A stretch of DNA of 64,000 nucleotides from JAXLYX01 sp046351215 (GTDB taxonomy: Bacteria > Myxococcota_A > Polyangia > Polyangiales > Houyiibacteriaceae), in contig JAXLYX010000014.1 in assembly GCA_046351215.1 (NCBI GenBank), positions 175,696 through 239,695 on the forward strand, in the 5' to 3' direction. The notes under the pieces are model-generated. The model had not been told where the DNA came from and ran no database searches. It saw only the letters and a list, made by a program, of their open reading frames with translations. The translations under genes and the position numbers were made by a program. Below are positions 53,025-62,380 of this stretch, piece by piece (position 1 is the first letter of the stretch; each line of letters begins with the position of its first letter).

Positions 53025-55655
53025 TCAGAGCGTGGCCGCGACCTGCTCGACCTCGAAGCACTGGATCACGTCGCGCTCCTTGAGGTCGTTGTATCCGGCC
53101 AGGCCGATACCGCACTCGAAGCCGTGCGTGACTTCCTTCGCGTCGTCCTTGAAGCGACGCAGCGAGGCGAAGCCGCCCGTCCAGACCACCACGCCGTCGC
53201 GGACGAGGCGGGCCTTCTGGTTGCGGACGATCTTGCCCTCGGTGACCATGCAGCCCGCGATCGCGCCGACCTTGGGGATGCTGAACACCTGGCGGACCTC
53301 GGCCTCGCCGAGCTCCTTCTCCACGAGCCGCGGCGCGAGGAGGCCGGCCATCGCCGCCTTCACCTCGTCGATCGCCTCGTAGATGATGGTGTAGGTGCGG
53401 ACCTCGACTCCGACGCTCTTGGCGACGGCCGAGGCCTTGCCCTGCGGGCGGACGTTGAAGCCCATCACGATCGCGTTGGACGCGCCGGCGAGCATGATGT
53501 CGTTCTCGGTGATGCCGCCGACACCCGAGTGGATGACGTTGACCTTCACCTTGTCGGTCGAGAGCTCGGCGAAGGACTTCTGGAGGGCCTCGAGAGAGCC
53601 CTGCACGTCCGCCTTCACGACCAGCTTGAGCTCCTGGACATCGCCGCTGGCGAGCATCTGGTGGAGCTGATCGAGGCCGCGGGCTGCCGAGATGATCGGG
53701 GCCGAGGCCGCCGGACGCCGCGACTCCGCGACCTCCTGGGCCTTGCGCTGGTCCGTGACCTTGAAGAGTCGATCACCGGCCGCCGGGATCTCCTGGAGGC
53801 CGAGGATCTCGACGGGCGTCGCGGGCCCCGCCTGACGGAGCTGCTTGCCACGCTCGTCCGTCATGGCGCGCACGCGGCCCCACGCGGCGCCCGCGACCAC
53901 GAAGTCGCCGGCGCGGAGCGTGCCGTTGCGGATGAGGACGTTGGCGACGGGACCACGGCCGCGATCGAGGTACGCCTCGAGCACGATGCCCTCGGCCGGA
54001 ACCTTCGGATTGGCCGACAGCTGGAGGATCTCGGCCTGGAGCAGGACGGCCTCGAGGAGGCGATCGATGCCCTCGCCGCTGTGCGCCGAGCAGGGGATGA
54101 CCTGGATCTCGCCGCCCCAGCTCTCGGCCTGGAGGCCCTCCGACGAGAGCTCCTGGATGACGCGATCCGGCTTGGCGTCCGGCTTGTCGATCTTGTTGAT
54201 CGCGACGACGATGGGAACGCCCGCCGCCTTCGCGTGGCTGATCGCTTCCTTCGTCTGCGGCATGACGCCGTCGTCGGCGGCGACCACGAGGATGACGACG
54301 TCCGTCGCCTGCGCGCCGCGGGCGCGCATCGCGGTGAAGGCCTCGTGACCCGGCGTGTCGAGGAAGACGATCGGACCGCGCTCGGTCTCGACGCGGTACG
54401 CGCCGATGTGCTGCGTGATGCCGCCGGCCTCGCCCGCCGCGACGTTCGCCTTGCGGATCCGGTCGAGCAGCGAGGTCTTGCCGTGGTCGACGTGACCCAT
54501 GACGGTGACGATCGGGGCGCGATCCTCGCGGTCGCCCTCGTCGTCCTCGAAGCTGCCGCGCGCGTCGCCGACCATCTCGTCTTCGCTGCGCGCGACGTTC
54601 TCGACCTCGTAGTTGAACTCGCTCGCGAGGAGGCCCGCCGTGTCGGCGTCGAGCGTGCTGTTGATGTGCACGCCGGACATGCCGAGCTGCATCAGCTTCA
54701 TCAGGACGTCGGTGGCCTTCACGCCCATGCGCTGCGCGAGCGCCTGGAGCTGGATCTGGTCCTCGATCCGGATGACGCGCTTCTTGTCGCTCGGCACCGT
54801 GATGTTGGTGGCCATCGGGCGCTTGCCGCCCGGAGCGATCCGCTTCTTGCCCGGGCGACCGACCTGGGGCCGGGCCGCAGGGCCGATCGACGAGCGGCCG
54901 CGGATCTCGCGGCGACGCGGGGCCTCGGGGCGCGAAGCCGCGTGCTCGGCGACGATGCGCGCACGGTCTGCGTCCGAAAGGCGATGGCCGACACCGATCG
55001 GGGCGGCCGTGTTGCCGCGGCGCATGACGCCGGGCGGCAGATGGGCGTGGGCGAACCGGTCGCTCGCCGGGGGCGGCTGCGACGGCCTCGCGGCCTCGGG
55101 GTTCTCCGCGACCCGCTCGAGCTCGCCGGCCCCTTCGTCGTCGCGACGACGCGGCGGCACGACGGCGGAGCGGGACTCGGCCGCACGGGGAGCCGGCGGC
55201 TCCTCGCGACGCATGACCTGCGACGTCTCGATCGGCGGCGGCCTCCGCATCGGCTCGGCGCGCGGCGGCTGAGCCGGCGCCGGGGCCTGCGGCCGTGCCT
55301 CCACCGGCGCCGGGCGCTCGACGCGCTCCTCGACCGGCGGCGGCGCCGCCTCGACGGACCTCGGCGTCTCGATCGCCGCGTGCGCGACGGTGGATTCGAC
55401 GGCCTGCTCTTCCCCGCCCTCGGACGGAGCGGCGGCCGGACGCTTTCGGCGAACGACGGTCGGACGGATGCGCTCCTCGACCACCGGCGTGCTCGGGCCC
55501 TTGTCGAACGAACGCTTCACCCGATCGACCTCGGCCTGCTCGAGGACGGACATGTGGTTGCGGACCTGGACTCCCATCGCCGCCAAGCGGTCGACGAGAT
55601 CCTTGTTCTCCAGCCCGAGCTCTTTCGCGAGCTCGTAGACCCGCACCTTGCTCAT
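53025..55655 (-). CDS. infB: Translation initiation factor IF-2
   Basis: The 876-residue IF-2 positions initiator tRNA on the ribosome. It starts with an IF2-N domain (SKVRVYELAKELGLENKDLV), followed by a long Pro/Arg-rich linker (about 60-300) and a second IF2-N module (IRIEDQIQLQALAQRMGVKA). The G domain begins near residue 375: G1 TVMGHVDHGKTSLLDRIRKA, G3 FLDTPGHEAFTAMRARGAQA and G4 VAINKIDKPDAKPD. Domains II-IV run to the end (VTHGFECGIGLAGYNDLKER). The ATG overlaps the ylxR stop codon. Confidence 0.97.
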   Translation of the reverse strand: MSKVRVYELAKELGLENKDLVDRLAAMGVQVRNHMSVLEQAEVDRVKRSFDKGPSTPVVEERIRPTVVRRKRPAAAPSEGGEEQAVESTVAHAAIETPRSVEAAPPPVEERVERPAPVEARPQAPAPAQPPRAEPMRRPPPIETSQVMRREEPPAPRAAESRSAVVPPRRRDDEGAGELERVAENPEAARPSQPPPASDRFAHAHLPPGVMRRGNTAAPIGVGHRLSDADRARIVAEHAASRPEAPRRREIRGRSSIGPAARPQVGRPGKKRIAPGGKRPMATNITVPSDKKRVIRIEDQIQLQALAQRMGVKATDVLMKLMQLGMSGVHINSTLDADTAGLLASEFNYEVENVARSEDEMVGDARGSFEDDEGDREDRAPIVTVMGHVDHGKTSLLDRIRKANVAAGEAGGITQHIGAYRVETERGPIVFLDTPGHEAFTAMRARGAQATDVVILVVAADDGVMPQTKEAISHAKAAGVPIVVAINKIDKPDAKPDRVIQELSSEGLQAESWGGEIQVIPCSAHSGEGIDRLLEAVLLQAEILQLSANPKVPAEGIVLEAYLDRGRGPVANVLIRNGTLRAGDFVVAGAAWGRVRAMTDERGKQLRQAGPATPVEILGLQEIPAAGDRLFKVTDQRKAQEVAESRRPAASAPIISAARGLDQLHQMLASGDVQELKLVVKADVQGSLEALQKSFAELSTDKVKVNVIHSGVGGITENDIMLAGASNAIVMGFNVRPQGKASAVAKSVGVEVRTYTIIYEAIDEVKAAMAGLLAPRLVEKELGEAEVRQVFSIPKVGAIAGCMVTEGKIVRNQKARLVRDGVVVWTGGFASLRRFKDDAKEVTHGFECGIGLAGYNDLKERDVIQCFEVEQVAATL

Positions 55656-56266
55656 TCAACCTCCGACAGAGCGTGAAGCCTCGCAGCGGACTCGGAGAGC
55701 CCTGCCGCGATGCCCGCGTCGAGAATCGCAATCACCGAGATCTGGTCGCGGCCGAGGATCCGGCCCAGCGACTCTTTCGTTCCCCACGTGACCCGGGGCA
55801 CTCCGCCACCGTCCGCGAGGGCTTCCACATCCGCACGGCGCCCGGCCGCGTCCGTCGCGACCAAGAGCAGCGCAACTTTGCCCCCGAACAGGGCCTCGCG
55901 CACGGCGTCCGTGCCGAAAGCCGCCATCCGGCTCCCACGGGCGGCCCGGACGAGCCCCTCCATGCGGCGCTCGATCGCGCCCGACAGGGCGGCCACCGCC
56001 TCGTCGACCGTGAACGGAGTCGGCCTCTTCAGGCTCTTCGCGAAGCCCCCGCCCTTCACCGCCGCCCGCACGCAGGCGAGGCGCGGGTGGAGCGAGACGC
56101 CACGACCGCCGAGCTTGCCCGCCAGATCGGGGACGAGGAACGGAGCCTCGTCGGCGATCGCGAAGCGCACGAGAGCGTCCTTCGCGTCCGTGGCGCGGCA
56201 ACCCACGCACGTCCGCTCGGACGGTTTCCCGGTCTTCTTGGGGGTCTCGGTGGTCACGACGTCCAT
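55652..56266 (-). CDS. YlxR/L7Ae fusion protein
   Basis: The 204-residue protein joins two modules that are usually separate genes. Residues about 15-95 form the YlxR (DUF448) domain with ERTCVGCRATDAKDALVRFA and GRGVSLHPRLACVRAAVKGG. Residues about 100-204 follow the L7Ae/YlxQ RNA-binding fold (FGTDAVREALFGGKVALLLV, TWGTKESLGRILGRDQISVI, ILDAGIAAGLSESAARLH). Both families bind RNA and lie in nusA operons. It starts three bases after nusA and overlaps infB. Confidence 0.88.
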   Translation of the reverse strand: MDVVTTETPKKTGKPSERTCVGCRATDAKDALVRFAIADEAPFLVPDLAGKLGGRGVSLHPRLACVRAAVKGGGFAKSLKRPTPFTVDEAVAALSGAIERRMEGLVRAARGSRMAAFGTDAVREALFGGKVALLLVATDAAGRRADVEALADGGGVPRVTWGTKESLGRILGRDQISVIAILDAGIAAGLSESAARLHALSEVE

Positions 56267-56269
56267 GGC

Positions 56270-57934
<1,665 letters not shown>

Positions 57935-57966
57935 GGATTCGACCTGCTCGCGTCCCCGGAGAGGGC

Positions 57967-58458
57967 TCAAGAGAATCGGTGGATGAGGCTCGCCTTGGCG
58001 ATGGCCTCGAACGGGATGACGAACGTCCGCCCCGAGGCTTCGAGCTTGACGCTCTCCCCCTCGACACCGAGCAGACGGCCCTCGAAGTACTTCTTGTCCT
58101 CGACGGGCTCGGAGGTCTTGATCTTCGCCTCGCGGCCGGCGAAGCGCGCGTAGTCCGCGAGCTTCACGAGCGGACGCTCGACCCCGGGAGAGGTCACCTC
58201 GAGACGATAGTTCTCGGGCATCTCCGTCTCGTCCTGATCGAGGATGGCGGAGAGGGCCCGGCTGACGTCCGTGCAGTCGTCGATGGTCACGCCGCTGCCC
58301 GGCTTCCCGTCCCCGCGCTCGCGATCGATCATCAGCCGGACGACCGACGCCCCACGCTCGGCGAGCACGCGCAGCTCGACCAGCTCCACCCCATGGGTGG
58401 TGCAGATCGGGGCCGCCAGGCTCTCGAGCATGCGTTGCAGTGCGTCCTTCTTGCTCAT
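57967..58458 (-). CDS. rimP: Ribosome maturation factor RimP
   Basis: RimP aids 30S assembly. The 163-residue protein has the family N-domain LQRMLESLAAPICTTHGVEL, VIDDCTDVSRALSAILDQ-like and YRLEVTSPGVERPLVKLADY, then an Sm-like C-domain (EGRLLGVEGESVKLEASGR). I chose the ATG at 58458 (MSKKDALQ); an upstream frame would include the terminator. It is the first gene of the nusA-infB operon. Confidence 0.94.
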   Translation of the reverse strand: MSKKDALQRMLESLAAPICTTHGVELVELRVLAERGASVVRLMIDRERGDGKPGSGVTIDDCTDVSRALSAILDQDETEMPENYRLEVTSPGVERPLVKLADYARFAGREAKIKTSEPVEDKKYFEGRLLGVEGESVKLEASGRTFVIPFEAIAKASLIHRFS

Positions 58459-58498
58459 CGCGGGTGGGATTCGGAGGGCCGTGGGCGACCTCCGGACG

Positions 58499-58529
58499 AA
58501 AAAAAGGGCAGGCCGGGTAGGCCTACCCT
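58499..58529 (-). terminator. Intrinsic terminator upstream of rimP
   Basis: On the minus strand AGGGTAGGCC / GGCCTGCCCT form a 10-base stem (one G-T pair) with loop TACCC, followed by six Ts. It lies 73 bases after the stop of the upstream YbjN-like gene and 41 bases before the rimP start. It may end the upstream transcript or attenuate the nusA operon. Confidence 0.75.
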
Positions 58530-58601
58530 GACGGGTCACCCACAGTTGGGTCGGCTATCTACCACAGGGGGGATGCAGCGGCAAGCAGCGCCCCAGCCCC
58601 C

Positions 58602-59021
58602 TCAGACAGGCCCTCGCACGAGCTCCGCGAGCTCGTCGTGGAGCTTCTCCGCGTAGTACGTGAGCGTGTCCAGCGCATCGACGAACTCGCTCTCGTCGAG
58701 CTCTTGGGTGGGGTACTCGACCGAGAGCACGACGTCGAGGTCGTCGTCGATCGAGAACTTCGCGAAGAGCAGGCTCTGGTTCAGCACCAGGAGGCGGTGG
58801 TAGAGGGCGGCGCTCCGCTCCGGGTCGGCCGGCGATTCGAGGTAGGGCACGACCGCGAAGTGGATGTACCCCTCCGGATCGACCCGGAGGAGGATCGGAT
58901 GGGTGCGGACACGCCCGCGGAAGCGCGTCCGATAGGTATCGGCAGCGATGCGCTCGACGGCGAAACCGGCCTTGTCGAGCAGCGCCTCGACCGTGGCGCC
59001 GTCCACCGAGAGATGTGGCAT
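58602..59021 (-). CDS. YbjN-domain-like protein
   Basis: The 139-residue soluble protein resembles the YbjN/T3SS-chaperone-like fold. It has an alpha helix (VEALLDKAGFAVERIA), antiparallel strands (YRTRFRGRVRTHPILLRVDP, GYIHFAVVPYLESPADPERS) and a helical end (LYHRLLVLNQSLLFAKFSID). Such proteins are small regulators or folding helpers without a known reaction. It lies about 50 bases after the secreted proline-rich gene and is followed by a terminator. Confidence 0.7.
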   Translation of the reverse strand: MPHLSVDGATVEALLDKAGFAVERIAADTYRTRFRGRVRTHPILLRVDPEGYIHFAVVPYLESPADPERSAALYHRLLVLNQSLLFAKFSIDDDLDVVLSVEYPTQELDESEFVDALDTLTYYAEKLHDELAELVRGPV

Positions 59022-59070
59022 CGCGCGCAGTCTAGCCCGACGAGGGGAAGGAGCGAGCCCCTCGAGAGCC

Positions 59071-59733
59071 TCACCGTCCCCCGCCCGCGGAAGGGGGCAT
59101 CAACCGACGGATGCGCGCGTCGGGTTCGGGAGCCGGAGGGGGCGGCGGAGCGACGGCCGGCGGGGCCGGGGGATCGCTCGGCGCGGGGGCAGGCCGGACG
59201 GGCCCCCCGCCCCCGAGCGCCGGGAACGCCCACGGTCCCCCCCAATACCCCATGCCGGGGAAGTAGCCGTAGGGGGTCGGGAACGGGATGGTCGGAGTGC
59301 CCGCGACCACGGGCCGCGGTGGCACCGTCCGCCGCGGAACGACCCGGGCCCGCCCCCCGCGGAACGCGCCCCGGTACACGTAGTTGCCCGAGCCGTCGCG
59401 CTGGTAGCTCCCCTCCGGCACGAAGGGGTGTCGATGGACACCGCCGAGGCCGCAGTAGCCGAGGGCCGGGGTCGGGAGGGGGTGACCGCCCACGTAGCCG
59501 AAGACCGTCTGCGTGTAGCCGTAGGCGATCGGATCGCCGAGGAAGACGTGGATGCCTCCGGCCACGCCGAACGGCTCGAGCCCGACCGGCAGCGCTCCAT
59601 GCTCGTGGACGCCCTCGACCAGGTGCCAGTTCCCGTCGAGATCGAGCGGATGCGGACCGAGGTAGCGCGCGGCCTCCGCGTGAGCCGTGACGGAGGCGAT
59701 GAAGAGGCCCAGAAGGACGACACCCCGGAGCAT
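59071..59733 (-). CDS. Secreted proline/glycine-rich protein
   Basis: The 220-residue protein has a signal peptide (RGVVLLGLFIASVTAHAEA) and a mature part with Tyr/His/Gly-rich motifs (FLGDPIAYGYTQTVFGYVGG, GYFPGMGYWGGPWAFPALGG). It ends in a Pro-rich tail. I recognise no family. It may be a surface or periplasmic structural component. The cytidylyltransferase gene lies 50 bases upstream on the same strand. Confidence 0.65.
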   Translation of the reverse strand: MLRGVVLLGLFIASVTAHAEAARYLGPHPLDLDGNWHLVEGVHEHGALPVGLEPFGVAGGIHVFLGDPIAYGYTQTVFGYVGGHPLPTPALGYCGLGGVHRHPFVPEGSYQRDGSGNYVYRGAFRGGRARVVPRRTVPPRPVVAGTPTIPFPTPYGYFPGMGYWGGPWAFPALGGGGPVRPAPAPSDPPAPPAVAPPPPPAPEPDARIRRLMPPSAGGGR

Positions 59734-59783
59734 GGCTCCAGGGTGTCGGGGTCCGGGCGGCTCCGGCAAGGCGGGCTGGGCGC

Positions 59784-60548
59784 TCAGGCGCCCATCGCGA
59801 ACGCGGCCGCCGCCACGTCGCGGGGCATCGAGAGCGAGTCGCCATAGCGGGCGATGAGGCGCTCGGCGATCACGTGGGCCTCGGGGGTGTCCACGTCGAT
59901 CCAGGTCGCCCCACCCACGTCGACGACGCGCATCTTGCCGCGCTTGGCCAGGGCTCCGACGCCCTGCGAGAGCGAGACGCCCTGGGGTCCCTCGGCCGCC
60001 TCGAGCGCGTCGATCAGGGCCGGAGTCACGCGGAACACGCCGGTGTCGAGGGCGTCGAAGACCTCGAGCTCCTTGCCGATCCGCGCGATGCGGTCGCCCT
60101 CGAGCTTCACCTTCGTGGCGTCCTCGAGGTCGAAACACCGGTCGATCCGGTAGTCGACGCCGAGCACCGCCTCGTCGACGGCCAGCGGATAGCGCTGGAC
60201 CGCCTGGAAGAGCTCGGGCGACCAGAGGTGGTCGCTCATGAGCACGAACGTCGGGCCCTTGACGAAGTCCTTGGCCTTGAGCAGCGAGGTGCCGTTCGGC
60301 TTCTCGTACTCGTCGTTCTGGACGAACTCGACGTTCATCCGGAACCGGTAACCGCGAAGGCCCTCGCGGATGACCTCGTGCTTGTACCCGACGATGATCG
60401 CGACGTCGGTGATCCCGGCCCGCTCCAGGTTGCGGAGGATCCGGACGATGAGGGGCACGCCGGCCACCTTCTTCATCGGCTTCGGGAAGTCCTCTCCCGA
60501 GACCAACCGGGTCCCCATGCCAGCCGCCAGGATGATCGCGCGATTCAT
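59784..60548 (-). CDS. Putative CTP:inositol-1-phosphate cytidylyltransferase
   Basis: The 254-residue nucleotidyltransferase has the sugar-nucleotide loop RAIILAAGMGTRL and the substrate lysine in FPKPMKKVAG. Later it has FVLMSDHLWS, DLEDATKVKLEGDRIARIGK, EVFDALDTGVFRV and WIDVDTPEAH. These segments closely parallel the cytidylyltransferase half of the archaeal IPCT/DIPPS enzyme as I remember it, which converts inositol-1-phosphate and CTP to CDP-inositol. The gene is divergent from the inositol-1-phosphate synthase gene, which supports the assignment. The partner that uses CDP-inositol is not in the window. Confidence 0.75.
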   Translation of the reverse strand: MNRAIILAAGMGTRLVSGEDFPKPMKKVAGVPLIVRILRNLERAGITDVAIIVGYKHEVIREGLRGYRFRMNVEFVQNDEYEKPNGTSLLKAKDFVKGPTFVLMSDHLWSPELFQAVQRYPLAVDEAVLGVDYRIDRCFDLEDATKVKLEGDRIARIGKELEVFDALDTGVFRVTPALIDALEAAEGPQGVSLSQGVGALAKRGKMRVVDVGGATWIDVDTPEAHVIAERLIARYGDSLSMPRDVAAAAFAMGA

Positions 60549-60787
60549 AGCCACCGTCCCGTCGAAGGGCGGCCCGAGGTGTCGTCGGTCCGCCACAGAG
60601 TGAAGAAAAGCAACGCTTCGGCACCCAGGGTCGTAAGAGGAGTGTCCGCAGTTACGGCGGGGTGACTGCACGTGCCGTGCCGGCCCGTACGACGCCGCCA
60701 GGGGTAGCGTGGATTCGCCGAAAAAGCACGAAATCGGCCCGGTCGGCCGATTCTCGCCGCGACCTGTGGCCGAGCGGCACACCCGCG

Positions 60788-60814
60788 GGTGTGACCCGGG
60801 TTCACACCTGTGTG
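60788..60814. promoter_or_regulatory. Inverted-repeat cluster upstream of the inositol synthase promoter
   Basis: GGTGTGA (60788-60794) and TCACACC (60802-60808) are perfect 7-base arms with a 7-base centre. The second arm also pairs with a following GTGTG (60810-60814). The cluster sits about 20-50 bases upstream of the sigma-54-like promoter, a place where an enhancer-binding protein or repressor could bind. Confidence 0.5.
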
Positions 60815-60836
60815 GCAATTTCTTCTCTGGCGGAAA

Positions 60837-60853
60837 CCGGCACGGGTCTTGCT
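60837..60853 (+). promoter_or_regulatory. Sigma-54-type promoter for the inositol synthase gene
   Basis: CCGGCACGGGTCTTGCT matches the -24/-12 consensus YTGGCACGRNNNTTGCW with one mismatch (C for T). GG (60839-60840) and GC (60851-60852) keep the exact 10-base spacing. The start of transcription would be near 60864, about 145 bases before the ATG at 61009. Confidence 0.55.
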
Positions 60854-61008
60854 GCCCGTTCCTCGAATCTTCCGGCCGTCTGGCTGGGTCCGACGGGGCA
60901 GCGTTGCCGCCGTCGGATGGCGATGCTAACAGCCCCCGCCAGCGCGAAGGCGCGGACGGCCCTAGGAATGCCCGGCGGCCGTCCCGCCCCCCAAGGAGAA
61001 GCGTCACG

Positions 61009-62322
61009 ATGAAGAAGCCCACCGAGATCAAGCCCGCGACCGGAAAGCTCGGAATCCTGGTGCCCGGCATGGGCGCGGTGGGAACCACCTTCATCGCAGG
61101 CTGCCTCCTCGCCCGGAAGGGCCTCGGAAAGCCCTTCGGCTCGCTGACGCAGATGGGGACGATCCGCCTCGGCAAGCGCACCGACGGTCGCAACCCGCTC
61201 ATCAAGGACTTCGTCCCCCTGGCGAAGCTCGACGATCTCGTCTTCGGCGGCTGGGACCTCTTCCACGACGACGCGTACACCGCGGCCCGTACCGCCGACG
61301 TGCTCACGAAGGAGCACCTCGACCTGGTGAAGGACGAGCTCTCGGCGATCAAGCCGATGCCGGCCGTGTTCTTCCCCGAGTTCGTGAAGCGGCTGCGCGG
61401 CGAGAACGTCAAGACGCAGACGAGCAAGAAGGAGCTCGCCGAGGCCGTTCGCGAGGACATCCGCCGCTTCAAGAAGGACAACGGTCTCGACCGCGCCGTC
61501 GCCGTGTGGTGCGGCTCGACCGAGGTCTACCGCGCCGCCGCCGATTGCCACCAGTCCCTCGCGGCCTTCGAGGCCGGCCTCGCGGCGAACGATCCCGCGA
61601 TCAGCCCCTCGCAGATCTACTGCTACGCCTGCCTCAGCGAGAACGTGCCGTACACGAACGGCGCGCCGAACCTGACGGAGGAGGTCCCCGCGCTCCTCGA
61701 GCTCGCGAAGAAGATGGGCGTGCCCGTCGCCGGCAAGGACTTCAAGACCGGCCAGACGCTGATGAAGACCGTCGTGGCGCCCGGCCTCCGCGCGCGCTCG
61801 ATCGGCATCCGCGGCTGGTTCTCGACGAACATCCTCGGCAACCGTGACGGCGAGGTCCTCGACGATCCGGAGAGCTTCAAGTCGAAGGAGGTCTCGAAGC
61901 TCGGCGTGCTCGAGACGATCCTGCAGCCCGAGCTCAACCCCGAGCTCTACGGCGACATGTACCACAAGGTCCGGATCGAGTATTACCCGCCGCGCGGTGA
62001 CCAGAAGGAAGGCTGGGACAACATCGACATCTTCGGATGGCTCGGCTATCCGATGCAGATCAAGATCGACTTCCTCTGCCGCGACTCGATCCTCGCCGCG
62101 CCGCTCGTCCTCGACCTCGCGCTCTTCATGGATCTCGCGCACCGCGCCGGGTTCTCGGGCATCCAGGAGTGGCTCTCCTTCTACCTGAAGAGCCCGATCA
62201 CGGCGCCCGGCCTGTACCCGGAGCACGACCTCTTCGTCCAGATGATGAAGATGAAGAACACGCTGCGCTGGATGATGGGCGAGGACCTCATCACGCACCT
62301 CGGCCACGAGTACTACGACTGA
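61009..62322 (+). CDS. ino1: myo-Inositol-1-phosphate synthase
   Basis: The enzyme converts glucose-6-phosphate to inositol-1-phosphate with NAD+. The 437-residue product has the Rossmann loop KLGILVPGMGAVGTTFIAGC (about 13-32). The family signatures GKDFKTGQTLMKTVVAPGLR, GWFSTNILGNRDGEVLDDPE and VLDLALFMDLAHRAGFSGIQ follow. The ATG at 61009 is preceded by AAGGAG. It is divergent from the putative inositol-phosphate cytidylyltransferase and upstream of the GapN-like gene. Confidence 0.93.
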   Translation: MKKPTEIKPATGKLGILVPGMGAVGTTFIAGCLLARKGLGKPFGSLTQMGTIRLGKRTDGRNPLIKDFVPLAKLDDLVFGGWDLFHDDAYTAARTADVLTKEHLDLVKDELSAIKPMPAVFFPEFVKRLRGENVKTQTSKKELAEAVREDIRRFKKDNGLDRAVAVWCGSTEVYRAAADCHQSLAAFEAGLAANDPAISPSQIYCYACLSENVPYTNGAPNLTEEVPALLELAKKMGVPVAGKDFKTGQTLMKTVVAPGLRARSIGIRGWFSTNILGNRDGEVLDDPESFKSKEVSKLGVLETILQPELNPELYGDMYHKVRIEYYPPRGDQKEGWDNIDIFGWLGYPMQIKIDFLCRDSILAAPLVLDLALFMDLAHRAGFSGIQEWLSFYLKSPITAPGLYPEHDLFVQMMKMKNTLRWMMGEDLITHLGHEYYD

Positions 62323-62380
62323 ATCCGGCCCGGTGACCGCCGACGGTGCGCCCTGTTAGCCTCCCCCGTAGGAGGCGAGC

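Larger units (their letters stand above)
60549..61008. other. Divergent regulatory region between the cytidylyltransferase and inositol synthase genes
   Basis: The 460-base region contains no gene. It holds the inverted-repeat cluster at 60788-60814 and the sigma-54-type promoter at 60837-60853, both oriented toward the inositol synthase gene. The 150 bases between promoter and ATG form an untranslated leader with AAGGAG about 10 bases before the start. Confidence 0.6.
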
